Shown here piece after piece: positions 46,381-58,600 of a stretch of DNA of 64,000 nt. Source of the DNA: Doryteuthis pealeii (taxonomy: Eukaryota > Mollusca > Cephalopoda > Myopsida > Loliginidae); contig CM042150.1 of assembly GCA_023376005.1 (NCBI GenBank), positions 76,086,111 to 76,150,110 of the forward strand. The letters are read 5' to 3'. Both the position numbers and the translations under genes were made by a program. Under the pieces are notes generated by a model. That model made no database searches. It had not been told where the DNA came from and saw nothing but the letters and a program-made list of their open reading frames with translations. Position 1 is the first letter of the stretch, and every line of letters begins with the position of its first letter.

Positions 46381-46617
46381 AATAGAAGTATCATTAAAAG
46401 TAATTGGTAATTTGCTTGAAGCATTGTTAAGTATGTTATAATATATTAATAATTTGAAGGCAATACAATGCATATAAAAAAATTTAAAAACAAAAGATGT
46501 TTTTTTAACTTATTGATTCAAAAATTTCTTTGAAATTGATAAGACAAAAAAACATCTTTTTTTAATTTTTTTTTATATGCTTTGTATTGCCTTCAAATTA
46601 TTAATAGAAGTATCATT
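46381..46617. repeat. Long hairpin with direct-repeat flank
   Basis: Arms of about 60 nt (46446-46507 and 46548-46605) are near-perfect reverse complements around a ~40-nt loop. The string aatagaagtatcatta occurs before the hairpin (46381-46396) and again right after it (46603-46618). No coding content. Confidence 0.75.
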
Positions 46618-46639
46618 ATTTTATAAAGTTGATATGATT

Positions 46640-47235
46640 TTATTTTTTGGACTGTTGTCCTCATATTTATGGGGAAAGATACATACCTTGTATAGCCGCT
46701 TGACTGGACTTCAATAAAACCACAGACACGTATATATGAAAATAGGACCCGTCTTTATTTTCTTCAGTGTGTGGGTGGTGAGGGGTGACAAGTGTTCACA
46801 ATGAAAATGCCGGGTGGCTGGCAAAGAGCACAGTGTTCACAATGAACTTCCCGAGGGTGGTTGATACGGGAGACGAGGTTAACTTCTCGGCTGCTCGCTG
46901 GAGACTGATCTCATACCCTTCATCAGCTAGGCTTTTATATACAATAAATATGCCTATGCATTTTTATCTTTTGATCTGATAATGGATATATATATTTCTT
47001 TATCTTTCTCTTCACCGGAAGACTCGGCTTCCGTTTTCCTTTTTTCTTTTATCTATTTCTTCATCTTCTCCCTGCTTCTTCACTGGAAGACCTCTCTCCG
47101 TTCTCCCTTTTTTTTTAAATATATATTTTTATCTTTCTCTTTGTCTTTTGACCGGAAGAGGAATCTTCCATTGCAAGATATTCAACACATACACAAACAT
47201 TCTTTCCTCCAGAATTTTTAGGTGTTCCTTGTAAT
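46640..47235. repeat. Probable unclassified retroelement remnant
   Basis: Includes a partial S4-like string at 46648-46665 and a GC-richer stretch (46760-46910) unlike its surroundings, with aataaaacc on the plus strand and three ggaaga-type repeats (47020, 47085, 47155). Could be an LTR of another family; ends not defined. Short frames across it have no recognisable similarity. Confidence 0.35.
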
Positions 47236-47429
47236 CCGTTAGGGCAAACTACTCTAACTTTGCTACAAGCATCAAAAAATGTTTTTATCTGAGCATAAGA
47301 ATGATACAGCTTAGGAAATCATTTTGAATAGTTTGTTGTGTAAACAAATTAGAATTTTCAACATTTTGTTTTCACAACAATCAAGATGATTTCCCAAACT
47401 GAATCATTGCAGAGTGAGAGCAGCCTATC

Positions 47430-47830
47430 CCAATGGATTTAAAGGAACACCTTATTGAAGTCAGTCAGTATACTATTGGTTTGAACAACAGCAACTGGCT
47501 AAGCACAACTACCAGTGCCCCAAGATAGCTGGTATTTATGGAAGTCAAGAATAGTTCATTCATGTATTTGGGTGATTCCATTCCTTGAGTCCTGATTGGC
47601 TGCTTGGTTTATATGATGTTATGAGGCTTTATAAATACCCTGTCATTTTGCATTAGTATTGCAACAAGATTAGATTTGTATTCAGTTACGATTACTTGTT
47701 GCCTTGTCTTACCAATTCGACGGTAATTGGAACTTAGTTGATTATTCTACACACCTGAGGAAGGCTAGAGGATAGATTGGCTGAAATATAGTGTATGTAT
47801 ACTTCAAAATACAGATGTGGGCAATAGTTT
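47430..47830 (+). repeat. Unclassified repeat ending in an S4/Penelope-like tail motif
   Basis: The 3' part (47751-47830) reads CTGAGGA, a GGCT..GGCT-spaced segment and GAAA, resembling the tail of S4. Upstream lies a promoter-like stretch with a TATA-type string (ctttataaatacc, about 47628-47640). No tRNA-like head was found. It may be an LTR-like or pLTR-like unit; identity is uncertain. Confidence 0.4.
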
Positions 47831-47924
47831 GAGAAATCAAAATAATTTATATGATTTTATTTACAGATTTTAATTAGAATATCACTTAATTTTGTTTTAT
47901 TTGATTATATTAAATATTATACAT

Positions 47925-48220
47925 CATTATCATGAGGTCATGTTGACAGCACGAATACCCATGACTTTCTCTTGCACCATGCCCGATTGGTCATCACCAC
48001 TAGCAGGTCTTCTGCATAGCATCTAGAATCCACACAGATCTTATTGATGTAGGTTTTTGTTGGTCAGTCTACACTGGTGTGTTCATGTGTAGATGTCCAC
48101 AAGAGAACGTCACTTATGAGCACTGTCCAGCATGTCTTGTTCATCTTACTTGGATAGTTTATGTAAAAACAAATGTCTGTATGGCTGCTTTTTGTGGGGT
48201 GCTGCTTCTGAGATTTATTA
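47925..48220 (-). pseudogene. RTE-like LINE 3' end relic
   Basis: Minus-strand relic of the same 3' end as 39121-39490, including a string like ccatgactttctcttgc next to the tail and a string encoding a QKAAIQTF-like/LYG-region remnant near 48180. No frame survives. Confidence 0.62.
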
Positions 48221-49779
48221 TACACTTACTTTTAAGTCAGTTAAAAATCTATAAAACTTTTGGAATGCTGTTTTTATCTAAAGCTTTTAGAATACATAGC
48301 AGTTAAAATAAAAATTTCCAATTAAAAAAATCTTCACCATGTAGTGAGATAGCCAATGGCGTGTTATCTCATTTACATATGTGTATTACTGCAGGACATA
48401 TATAGAGACACTTTAGGGGACTAGAGGAATTAGCTATGAGAAGCTGAACCCAGTGCTAAGATTAAGCACGAATAAATACTGCTGCAACAAGGAACACGAA
48501 ACCACACCTCACAACACACCAGAAGTTGCTTCTCTTAGTCAGACATTTAAAAATACATGAATCAGTTTATTAACAGAAGGAACATGAATGGAGATGACAC
48601 ATTAAGTTGCAAATTGGATTGGAAATCACTTTATTTTCTAAATTAGAGAATCTAATGGTATTATACTAACAAAAACTTGTTGTAATACATACAAATATTG
48701 TAGAATAATAACATAGTCTATTTTGCTGGAATCCTATCTTTGCAGCCATTCAAATTATTAGATTGTTGAATCGTCCAATAAAAAATGCTCATCTGCCTAC
48801 CTTATAACAATGAACTATTTTAATGCATGAAAAGCCAACTCCTTTATTTTGTTATGTGAACTGAACAAAATGTCTGGGTTTGTTTTACAAAGATAATTCA
48901 GGAGACCAAAATAACTGGATGTAATATTTTAATGTCAGCTGGTCACATTCCTCAATGCGGGAAGCCAAAATTGTATTTAAAAAAAGATGTGAAACTTACT
49001 GATAAACAGACTTACTAATTCTATTCAGTTGAGGATTATTTTGAGAGATTAAATATCTTTATTTTCTTTTTTTCATTTATAACCCACTTGAAAAAGGCAA
49101 ATGCTTTTAGCATTCTTTTTTAATGTGTTTCAGAAATGGAAGTGAATGTAGAATCATCATTTTCTTGGCTCAGAGAAAAAGAAAGAAAAAAAGGAGAAAT
49201 CTTGATTGATTTGAGCACAATTCAACTGATTAGTGTGTCTAAATTCTGGAGTACCAATTCATGGATAATTTTACATTGTTTCTTTATTTATTCTTCTGTA
49301 ATCCAAGCTGAGGGCAACTATGTAATCAATGCAACTTTCTTTTAAAATTAGCAATCTTTGAAAAGGAAATACAACTGTCTTTTTTTCTCTTCTTTTATTT
49401 GACAAGCAAACTTTTATCACAATACAATTATTTTACATCTATTTATGTACATATGACTCAATCATACTTGATGAGGAAACTTTTATGTAAATAATTACAA
49501 ACCTGAAAATAAATTTCAAAGTTTACAATATCAAAGTGACATAGAAAGAGCAAAGAGAAGTAGTTGCCCCCCTTTTTAGTGGCACTTTTCAACAATTTTG
49601 TCAACTCTTTCATTCTCTTGTGTGAAGGAAACTGAACCTTATATGTTTTTATTGTCAACCTGTCTAGGTTTTATTTTATGCCTAGCGTTAGGGAATTGCG
49701 CTCATTGTACATTCATAAAATACATTTTTTGTGCAGTTGTTTAAGATTTTTTTTGCATATGGTCCAATCAAATACGAAT
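48221..49779. other. AT-rich, no gene seen
   Basis: A slightly GC-richer patch at 48340-48540 ends in tcttagtcagaca and contains an aataaa; it might be part of an unclassified LTR, but no partner or duplication is visible. Confidence 0.45.
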
Positions 49780-50015
49780 AATTTTTGAACTGATTTATTT
49801 TGATCCACAAATGGGACCCTAACAGGTTCTACCACTCAGGGTTGGAGTGGATAATTGTAATTAAAAGGTACTCCACACTCCCCAGATCTTCAGAATTTCA
49901 GGATAAAATTCAGTGTCATACACAGGACATCCCTTTTTATGCAGAGAGGGGGTCCTACCCCCTCTGCAGAGGATAAAGTCAGTATATTCTAAGCCCTACT
50001 AACACGGTGAATTTT
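49780..50015 (+). repeat. Unclassified repeat S5 copy
   Basis: Begins gggaccctaacagg, carries actccccagatcttcag and ends with the taccccctctgcaga..ttctaagccct strings, so it shares both ends with 39655-40065. Confidence 0.6.
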
Positions 50016-50142
50016 TTTTTGGCCATGTGACAAGGTGAGGTATTTACTGATGCTAAAAGCATATTTGTGGAATCATTTTTTTTTTTAAAATTAGGAAATA
50101 AATATGAAAAGATAAGAATAATGTTAGTTTATTTACATTAAT

Positions 50143-50400
50143 ATGGGGCTGGGTTAGCTCAGTCGGTAGAGCGTTCGGCTAGAAACCACAAGGTTCCTAG
50201 TTCGATATCGGTCCCCGCCAACTCAGCGTATGAGTAGCACAGGGTTCTGTGCGGTAAAGTAAGGAGCTGATGGTAGGTGTGGCGCTCCACCTCAGATGCT
50301 AAAAACAATCTCCTTGGTCTAGCGCTATTGAAAAGGGGATAGACTCCCTCGCTGACTGGCTGATACCGACTTTAGGCCGCCCCGTTGACTTTGACTTGAC
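50143..50400 (+). repeat. tRNA-headed SINE S1 with 10-bp target-site duplication
   Basis: Full S1 copy outside the palindrome. It is bounded by the direct repeat ttacattaat at 50133-50142 and 50401-50410, as expected of target-primed retroposition. Box A (about 50155-50166) and box B (about 50197-50207) are both intact. This copy fixes the ends of the family. Confidence 0.92.
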
Positions 50401-51000
50401 TTACATTAATTCAAAACTCAATTTAAAAGATCAGAGATGACTGCAGGTGTTGTTGTCAAAATCAGCTGACAAGAATTGGGTTTTGAAACTCATTTCCCTT
50501 TAAGCAGGTGGAAAAGAAATGTTTATGTTTGAGAGCAAAGTTGCCTTTCACACCTCTAAAAACTGAAAAATTAAATCTATAGATACTCCTCTCAAAAAAT
50601 GTGAGTGAGGAACCTTAATTAGCTAAGCCCCTATATTGTGGATTGATTGTTAAATGAGGATCTGATGCATAGAAGAGGTACCTTTCTTACAGATGAATTG
50701 GAATTTTTGGAGTTTGGTTAGCCAATCAGCAGTGGTTGTTTCCAGAGGAACCCTCCATAATGTGTACAATGCGAGAGAGAAATATCATAGAGAAAAGGTC
50801 CTTTATGAACTCGAAAGAAAAAATAAAGGAGACAAAAGACATCTCTCCAAACACTAAAAAGCCTCCCCAGTAGGGAAAAACATAAACATTAAAGTTTCGG
50901 AATCAAACTGGTAATCCCACAAAATACCACCAGTTGTATCTCAGTTCTTTTATTTCCAAAATAAAATGGATAGGTTTTTGAAGCTGTAGAATTTGGTCAT

Positions 51001-51196
51001 ACATGCTACATTTATAAAAATTTTTTATCTCCTGTCATCTATAAAACATCCATCAATTTCTTCACCCCGTAATACATCCTGATGAAGGTTTAAAGAAACT
51101 GAAATGTTTAAGCATCGATAAATAAATTCATCTCATTTTTGGAACACTTGTTTTTCAAATTTCTTAATATTGTTGGATTTATTTCCATATTAACTC

Positions 51197-51215
<19 letters not shown>
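51001..51215 (+). mobile_element. Penelope-like element 3' end fragment
   Basis: About 215 bp matching the last part of insert X (9330-9471) with divergence of the order of 15-20 percent by eye. It includes the ttcacccc lead-in, a hammerhead-type motif (51076-51119), the ggaacacttg string and the ttaactcccatatat end. A TA tract (51198-51229) follows. No coding part is kept. Confidence 0.75.
51076..51119 (+). ncRNA. Hammerhead ribozyme motif, diverged copy
   Basis: CTGATGA, stem II GGTTT..AAACT (five pairs, one G:U), GAAA, stem III TGTT..AGCA (with a G:U pair) and an ATC triplet. Several substitutions relative to 9378-9422 keep the pairing. It has the same unpaired A after CTGATGA. Confidence 0.65.
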
Positions 51216-51229
<14 letters not shown>

Positions 51230-51232
<3 letters not shown>

Positions 51233-51738
51233 GCGTATGGTTTGGATTAATTTCATTTATTTTAAATAAACAAAAGCTGGAATTGTTGAGATGGTAATTC
51301 CTTCTCACTGCTTGGTGAAATGAGGGCAGGTGTGGGGTTGAAAGTCAGTTCTGGCTCTGCGTGACGTAAGGTGTGGTGTGGTTTGGGTATAGTATGGCGT
51401 GACATGGGGTGCGGTGTGGGTAGAGTATAGTAGTTCCTTAATATCAGCCTGAAGGGTTTTAGCGTGAAATTTTTTATTGGTTGAAAAAAATTAAATAGAG
51501 GATATCTTTATTGTTTATAAATTTTGTTTTTCAACTGGAAGTTTTGCTGGAGCCTATGCATAGAACCATGTCATTTTGGTCACTTCGTTTTAGGCTACCA
51601 TTGAGTTAACTTCTGTTTGGGGTCAGCAACTTATGTTTGTTTTGTTGTCTTTTCTTTTTTTAAAATTTGTTTTGTTGGTGAGTGGATGTATTGTTTTAGT
51701 AAGGATTGTGAATCATAAAAGATATCTATTTCTGTTAT

Positions 51739-51791
<53 letters not shown>

Positions 51792-53584
51792 CTTTGTGTA
51801 AATGTTGAAAAAATAACTTTGGAATGATATGATAGATCTTGATAAATCTTGATTCCAAAATTCCTGGAGTAAAGGTTTTACAAGTGATGAAATACTGCCA
51901 ACTTCTTTCTTTTTTATATTATTATTATAGGTTGGTTTTCATGTTAAACGAATAAACATTGAATGTCTTCTTTTTTTTCTTCCAAGAGAAAAGTGATAAA
52001 CAAAAACTGAGAAATTAAATTTAGTCACAAAATATTATTCTCTGAAGGCAAGAAAAGAATTTTCACTTTCTGCAAGTTAAAAATAAATACTGTTATTTTT
52101 TGCTAAAAATAGCAGATGAGATAAAAGTATTATGAAAACTTTTTTCCCAACTTTCTGAAAAATGACTTAAAGATGGGAAAAGATTTCAACACTAAAACTA
52201 ATTCTATAAAAATTGTCACTTTATCTTATCAGAAAGATTAATTGATATATTCTCTATTAATATCATACTTCTACTTTTGTACTCTTGTATCTCTAATGTT
52301 GTACAATTCCGGGTGAATACATTTTAAGATATTCTTTATAATTTTATTTAAAAAAAGACTAAGCAACCAATGAACCAGTTCAGTTCAGTTCCTCTTCAAT
52401 CAGTGGCTTATGATGATATTAATATTTCTCTTTAGAAAGTAGTGATGAAATCTACTTAACATCTCATAGTATTCTCCAGTATATTGAGAATTTGGATGAT
52501 TATTGACATTTAGAGTAAACACTGACCTTAAAAATGATTATTTAGTTGTAATTAAACTGGTAATTGTTTATTCTCTCTGATAATTTTAAGTGTATGGATT
52601 TAATAATATTCTCATTGTGAAGTGCTGTTTTTGCTGAAACAAATATATATGTGTATCAGTTTAAAAGCTGCCCTATCCTACAATAAGCAATAATAAACTA
52701 CAGAAGAACTAAAAATTGATCACTGCATTTAAGTATTATACATTAATATTTAAGCTTAACTTATAAAAGTTTAATGGTAATTCTTCTGCTGCCACTTAAT
52801 CTAAAGACAATTTGATGTATGTAGCTCCTTACATTCCATACAATCATTTCTATTTCATGGTTGACTTCTACTAGATTTTGCAATTAATTTAAGTTATTCC
52901 CAAATTATTTTTAAGTTATAGAAATTATTGTGCAACAAAATTGGTCACAAAAAATAATGTAAAAATTGTAAATCCAGAATTTTAGGATTGCAAGTTTGGA
53001 TTCAGCCCAGCATGTTTTTAATTTGCAGAGTTGTCCAGATTCCAAAAGGATATGATATGTTGGGTTATGACCTCTAGGAGTAATTTTTTTTTTTAAGAAT
53101 GGGACACACTGGCAAACTGATGTTTGAATTAATTATTAGAGAAGGTACAAAATAAAATCCAATGGTACTAGAAATGAAAGACAATACAGAAAATGAAATT
53201 TACATATTTTGTTTTAAGGACAGGTTATTCAGAAATTGAATTTGATTTCACAAAAATGAAATCTACACATAACAAGGGTAAAAGAAGCATGCCACTTTTA
53301 AAAAAATTTTTTTATTATCATCCTCATTTATTGGTTAAGTTTTTGTCCTTATAATAAGTTGTTTTGTTTCACTTTTTATCATTTATGTTTTTTTGTATCC
53401 ATCATTCTTTGAGTATTAATTTGTTGGGGACAGAGGATATGTTGTAGAAAACTGGCCATAAATGTAAAGTGGTAGTCTCATGTATCTGTCACTTTATATG
53501 CATCTTCACTGTGCCAAATTTGGTTTCTTCTTTATCATCAATTTATGGCCAAATAATAATAATAGTGATAATAATAATATAGCT
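51230..53584. other. AT-rich, no gene seen
   Basis: A degenerate GT-rich patch lies at 51310-51440 (repeats of a ggtgtggtgtgg kind). Otherwise unremarkable. Confidence 0.5.
51741..51790 (+). repeat. (TA)n tract
   Basis: About 50 nt of pure TA in AT-rich unique sequence. Similar tracts lie at 55462-55511 and 55699-55750. Confidence 0.95.
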
Positions 53585-54275
53585 GCACAAACTATTTCCA
53601 TAAGGAATGGTTGTATCAAAGCAAAAATAGATAAAATGCAACAGAATAGCAAGTGTAGGATGTACAGAGACAGAGACAAAACTGTTAATCACATAATAAG
53701 TAAATATTAGCACAAAGGGAGTACAAGACTAGACATGACTAGGTGCGAAAAGTGATCCACTCGGAATTGTGTGAGAAATTAAACTTTGACCATACTACCA
53801 AATGGTATATGGCTAAAACAGAATCTGTTCTAGACAATGAGATGCATAAAAATTATCTGGAATTTTGAGATACAGATGGATCAGCTAATCCTGGCCATAA
53901 AACCAAATCTAGTATTAATTAACAAGAAAAAAAAGAACTTGTCATCTGGTGGATTTTGCCATTCTGGCAGACTACAGAGTAGAAATGAAAGAACATAAAA
54001 AGATAGACAAATACTTCGAACATGAGGGTGAAGGTGATACCAATACCAATTGTAATTGGTGCCCTTGAAACAGTCTCAAACAGTGTGGAAAAATACAGGA
54101 GGAATTGGAAATTAGAATAAGAATTGAAACCATTCAGACAATAGCATTGTCAAGATCAGCTAGAATATCCAAAAGTGTCCTGGAGATCTGTGGAACTTGC
54201 AGTCACTCAGACTCCAGTAAAAGTCAGTGTGAAAAACTTCCAAGGTGTAATATGATAATAATAATAATAAATTGC
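53585..54275 (+). pseudogene. RLE-type LINE relic, third copy
   Basis: Begins inside the pre-finger region (KAKIDKMQQNSKCRMYRDRDK, 53610-53680; the finger's second Cys is Tyr), passes the endonuclease region with many stops and ends in the same VLEICG-like C-terminus, GAAAAACTTCC string and (AAT)n tail (54251-54271). Confidence 0.8.
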
Positions 54276-54289
54276 TCATCCCCTTAAGA

Positions 54290-54810
54290 GAGTACTATCA
54301 ATGTGAATGGAAAAGTAATACCCAAAAAAGGCAACCAAAATAAAGCTGGAAAAACAAACAAAATCCAAGACATAGATATATAAAATGTATATACTTATTA
54401 CCTTCCCTTACCCTAGTACTTGGGTAAAGACCTGTTGATGGATTGTAAGAAATGGAAAGTATTACTGAAGATTAAATAAAACAATAATAATGACAAATTG
54501 AAAATTGTTGCGAGGGGGGAAAAGACAATAGAAGGAATAGAACTTATGAAATGTGAAAGCATCACAACACCTGGAAACAAAGAAAAATACAATACCTGGA
54601 AATATTATAGACAGATAGCATCAAGCAAACAGAGATGAAAGAAAAAGTAAAAAGGAGTACCTTGGAAGAACAAAAAACTTATTGAAACCAAACCCTGCTG
54701 TAAAAATCTAATCAAAGGAATAAATACCTGGGCTGTCCATTTTGTAAAAATACTCTAGACTATTCTTAAAATCAAGAATAGATGAATTTGGATATAGTGA
54801 ACAATGATAT

Positions 54811-54845
<35 letters not shown>

Positions 54846-55345
54846 CGAAAAGCCTTGCACCTGAGATAGATAGACTCTACATTACTAGAAAAGGAGGAAG
54901 AGGATTTGCCCCAATTGATGACTGTGTAGATATAAGAATTACAGAATAAAAATGTACAGCCAAATCTCAGCTGAAGACCAGATCTAGTGTTAATTGATGA
55001 AAAGAAAAGAACTTGATATATAGTGAATTTTTGTTGTTTCAGTGCACCATAGAGTGAATATAAAATACAATAAGACAAAAAGCTGCACTATTACCTATAC
55101 ATTGCTAGAGAACTGAAAAAAAAACTGTGGAATAAGAAGGTGATGGCATTGTTGGAGCACTTTGAACCAAGGGCAAAGAAGAGACTGGGTGAATTGAAGA
55201 TCAGAGAAAGAATTGAGACCATCCAGACCACAGCACTGTTAAAATCAGCAAGAATACTTACAGGATTCCAAGAGATCTGATGAGAATTGCTGTCACTCAG
55301 ACTTCAGTGAAGAACCACCCATTAGAAGTAATGTGAAAACTTATT
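54290..55345 (+). pseudogene. RLE-type LINE relic, fourth copy, interrupted by (GAT)n
   Basis: Heavily broken. Recognisable pieces in order are KKATNKAGKP-like, ..GIELMKCESITT.., ..NLIKGINTWAV (near 54720), a (GAT)n tract at 54810-54845, then LYITRKGGRGF-like (near 54880), and ..RIETIQTTALLKSARIL-like (near 55215) with an (AAT)n tail at 55345-55356. It starts directly after the tail of the third copy. Confidence 0.75.
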
Positions 55346-55456
55346 ATAATAATAATAAAATGAAAAGCAGCATAGACTTTGTTTTTGTGAAATAAAATTT
55401 CATATATAATGTTCTTAAAGTGAAACATACCACTTTAATTTTCCTTTTACATTCAC

Positions 55457-55461
<5 letters not shown>

Positions 55462-55514
<53 letters not shown>

Positions 55515-55699
55515 ACAGACAAGCACCCACACAAACTTATAGACATAAAGAACAGATCAACTAGTCTATTCATTCTGAAGAAGGGATATAAACATCCAAA
55601 AATTTAACAAAGACAAAACTTAACATTCAATAATTGAGTTTCTTATATTTCTCACCCAATGCTTCATACTTAATACCAAACAATATATATTATAGACAG

Positions 55700-55751
<52 letters not shown>
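55462..55751 (+). repeat. Two (TA)n tracts flanking ~190 bp
   Basis: TA tracts at 55462-55511 and 55699-55750 enclose a segment with a ttctgaagaaggg..catcc string (55575-55600) that faintly recalls the S4/Penelope tail. No gene. Confidence 0.8.
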
Positions 55752-55753
<2 letters not shown>

Positions 55754-56734
55754 TGAAAATTCCTTGTGACTTTGTCTGTATACAAAAGTATCTTGCACTG
55801 AAAAAAACTGATTGATATTGATGAGTTAGAAATGGTGCAAGTTAAAACCACACAGATTGTGTGGGTGGCTAGCACTATAGCAAAACAGCCAAGAATTCAG
55901 ATTTTGTACATTTTTTAGGCATTCTTTTAAACTGAGCTTCAAAATCACTGAAGTTTTTCAAATTTTTAGAAGTGGAATTAAATAAAAACAAATAATAAAC
56001 ATATAACTAGCAGAAACTGTGGATATACTACAGTATAATTTGATTATTAAACATTTACTATGTTTATTTAAGAGCTATTGAATATTGTTCATTATGTAAA
56101 AAGTATAATAATCTTGATCTAACTCTCTTTCACTCTTTTTTTTTATTTCTTCTTTTCATCTTTTCATTATGTTTAATTGAACCAGAATAGCATTATCACT
56201 TCCGCATGCTCATCCCCTCTCTATCTTTCCCCTACTCTATTTCTTTCTTTCTTATTATATTTTGTATGTGTAGCATATCCTTTTTCTTCTCTTTCTTTCC
56301 TTCCAATATTTTTCCATTATTTAACTGACATGAGGACACTCATAATAAATAAGTATTCAGTGATTAAGCAAAACTAAATAATCAAGATTTACATTTTTGC
56401 ATTTCATCTTGGATGATTTGGACAGCCCCATTTTTAACCAGAGGGTAATGGTTCGAAGATTAAGAAACAAGTATATAATAGTAATGATGCTTTCAAATTT
56501 AAGGGAGACTTGAATCTGGCCATCAGTGCTTGAATTTTTAAGAAGGGACAAGATCATGAAAAGATATCATATATAGAGAATTATATAAATTTTGAAGGAT
56601 ATACAGAAATTCTTGGAAAGGTTATATATACTGAATACTTTTGATTCACAATAATGGCAATATCCAATTTTCAAGAATTATTCTGTGGTTAGATGTGTTA
56701 TTATTTTCCTGAGTTTTTTAGATGAGGCTAGATA

Positions 56735-56965
56735 ATTTGTGTTATTCAGATTTTTCAATCTTTGTCCTCATTGTAATATGCACAACGTTTTGCATGATGT
56801 GCCCTCCAGCCTTATTCAGGTGGTTCTTATTGAATTTAGGAGCCTTCATATCGTAATCAGAAGCCTTCATGGTACTTTAAACAGAATTTTTTTTAATCCA
56901 TTGGGGTAAACTGTTACCATTCCATTAATCATGACTGGGTACAAACGTTAATCTATGTTAAATAT
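56735..56965 (-). repeat. SINE S4 fragment, minus half of second pair
   Basis: Diverged S4 body and tail on the minus strand; the tail motif is degraded (the C in CTGAAGA and the GAAA both altered). It faces another S4 at 57060-57295 across a spacer of ~95 bp that contains a short inverted repeat. Confidence 0.7.
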
Positions 56966-57059
56966 TTTTGCCTGTAGTAAGGATTTTATATAAATACTCT
57001 TATATTTCTGTTGCACTCTGTGTCCAGTTGGGCATGGGGTGCAACAGATATAACAGGCA

Positions 57060-57295
57060 AAAATAACAGAATAATTAACATAGCATAATACTTGTACCTG
57101 GTCATAGTTAATGAAATGTGAACAATCTACACCAATAGATTAAATAAAGGAATTGGTTCAAATTTCCATGAAGCCTCCTAATTAAAATGTGACAGCTCCC
57201 AAGTTCAACAAAAAACATCTGAAGAAAGTTGGAGGGCCAATCAGACAAAACATTGTGTATATAACAATAAAGATGAGGGCAACAGTCTGAGAAAT
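57060..57295 (+). repeat. SINE S4 fragment, plus half of second pair
   Basis: Plus-strand S4 body and tail, headless, with a tail reading CTGAAGA, a degraded stem and ACAAAACATT in place of CCGAAACATT. It forms an inverted pair with 56735-56965. Confidence 0.7.
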
Positions 57296-58334
57296 CTAAG
57301 TGTGTTAATCTTAAATTAATTGACTAAATCATTGTGTCATCTAATAACGCAAGGGCAGCTAGAGTTATAACTACCAAAATTACTGTAGTTACTAATGTAG
57401 CATTAGGGACAATTCTTTTAGAATGTTAGTTTATAAAACTTAGGTGTTTACTGAGGGTTCAATTTACAATATTGCATAATGCTTAATTAAACCCTTACTT
57501 TGTGTCCATTAGATTATCTAAACCAAATCTTGATCTTTTCCGTTTAACCCTATAATATATTCATAGTCAGAAACTGTTGACTTTTTTCTCTTATAAATTT
57601 TAATATTTCAGAATGAAATGATTGTAATTTTAATATTTCTGAATGGAATCACCCAACTTATATAAAGGGGGGGGTGACTTTTTTCTCTTATTAGGTCTTT
57701 GCCTGATGCCTGTTCCTACTTATAGACTTGCCGAGAACCATGTGATCAAGCTCTTGGCCAATCACTGGCAGTACTCTGCTGTTAATACAATACTTAAATG
57801 GAGCACACTGACCATAACTACTTTGAACCTTTGTGGACGACGGACATAGGATTGAATCACTGGACCTTTAACACTACGCAAGATAGGACTTATTCACTTA
57901 CCAAAGGATTTCATAACTCAGGACTTACTTACTCTAAGTCCTTTTCAAGTGGCCAAGGATGGCATTTAAGCACTTAACAGAAAGCAGTTAGGATCTTTTA
58001 TTTTCTACTTCTTTTCCACTGACAATAAAATCAATAAAAATGCAGTTTACATTTGTGGTAAAATCTACAGTTACCAGGGGCTTACAAATGTTATTCTCTC
58101 AACAATGCTTATTGACTTAAGTGTCCTCATATAGACATAGTTCATTATCATACTTGTGTTTATTATAAGAGTTAAAAAAAAGAACAAATAAATTCATGGT
58201 TAGTTTATGTAACTTAAAATACCACCACTTAGGGTGAGTTTTCAGCTAATTAATTAGAACAACATTTTGTTCTTCATTATATTCTTGTCCAGACTAATAT
58301 TATGTAATTAGAAATTACTGAAATAGATCACTAA
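57296..58334. other. No gene seen; possible old SINE tail
   Basis: The stretch 57690-57970 is somewhat GC-richer and ends in an acttacttactctaagtcc string like the 3' end of S1-type SINEs, but no tRNA-like head was found. The frame at 57643-57849 has no recognisable similarity. Confidence 0.4.
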
Positions 58335-58600
58335 TTAGAACTGAGTCTGTTCAAATAGTGACCACCCCAAGTGGATTTAACAAGTTTGAATTCAGAGTTT
58401 TCCTTCTCCTAGACTGGTTGCCTAACCAAGGTTAAAGAGCCCAGTCTGCCTACTATTTTACCCATAGATGGAGGGAGAGTAGTTGGATTCATACCTTTCT
58501 GAAAACTATTAGCATTATGTGAACTGTAGCTTGGTTGAGGACTGGAACTCTGGTCGACAAGTCCATTTCCTATGACTTGAACCTTTAAACCACGCACCTA
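58335..58600 (-). repeat. SINE family S3 copy
   Basis: Minus-strand S3 copy with conserved body. The short frame across it is a shadow. Confidence 0.72.

Noticed and set aside
55575..55610. A fourth hammerhead motif between the TA tracts
   Set aside because: It reads CTGAAGA and a GGGAT..ATCC stem but has no GAAA in place and no stem III or cleavage triplet.
57643..57849. A host exon encoding 68 residues
   Set aside because: No splice-flanked open frame, a G run at its start, and repeat-like 3' sequence; no domain recognised.
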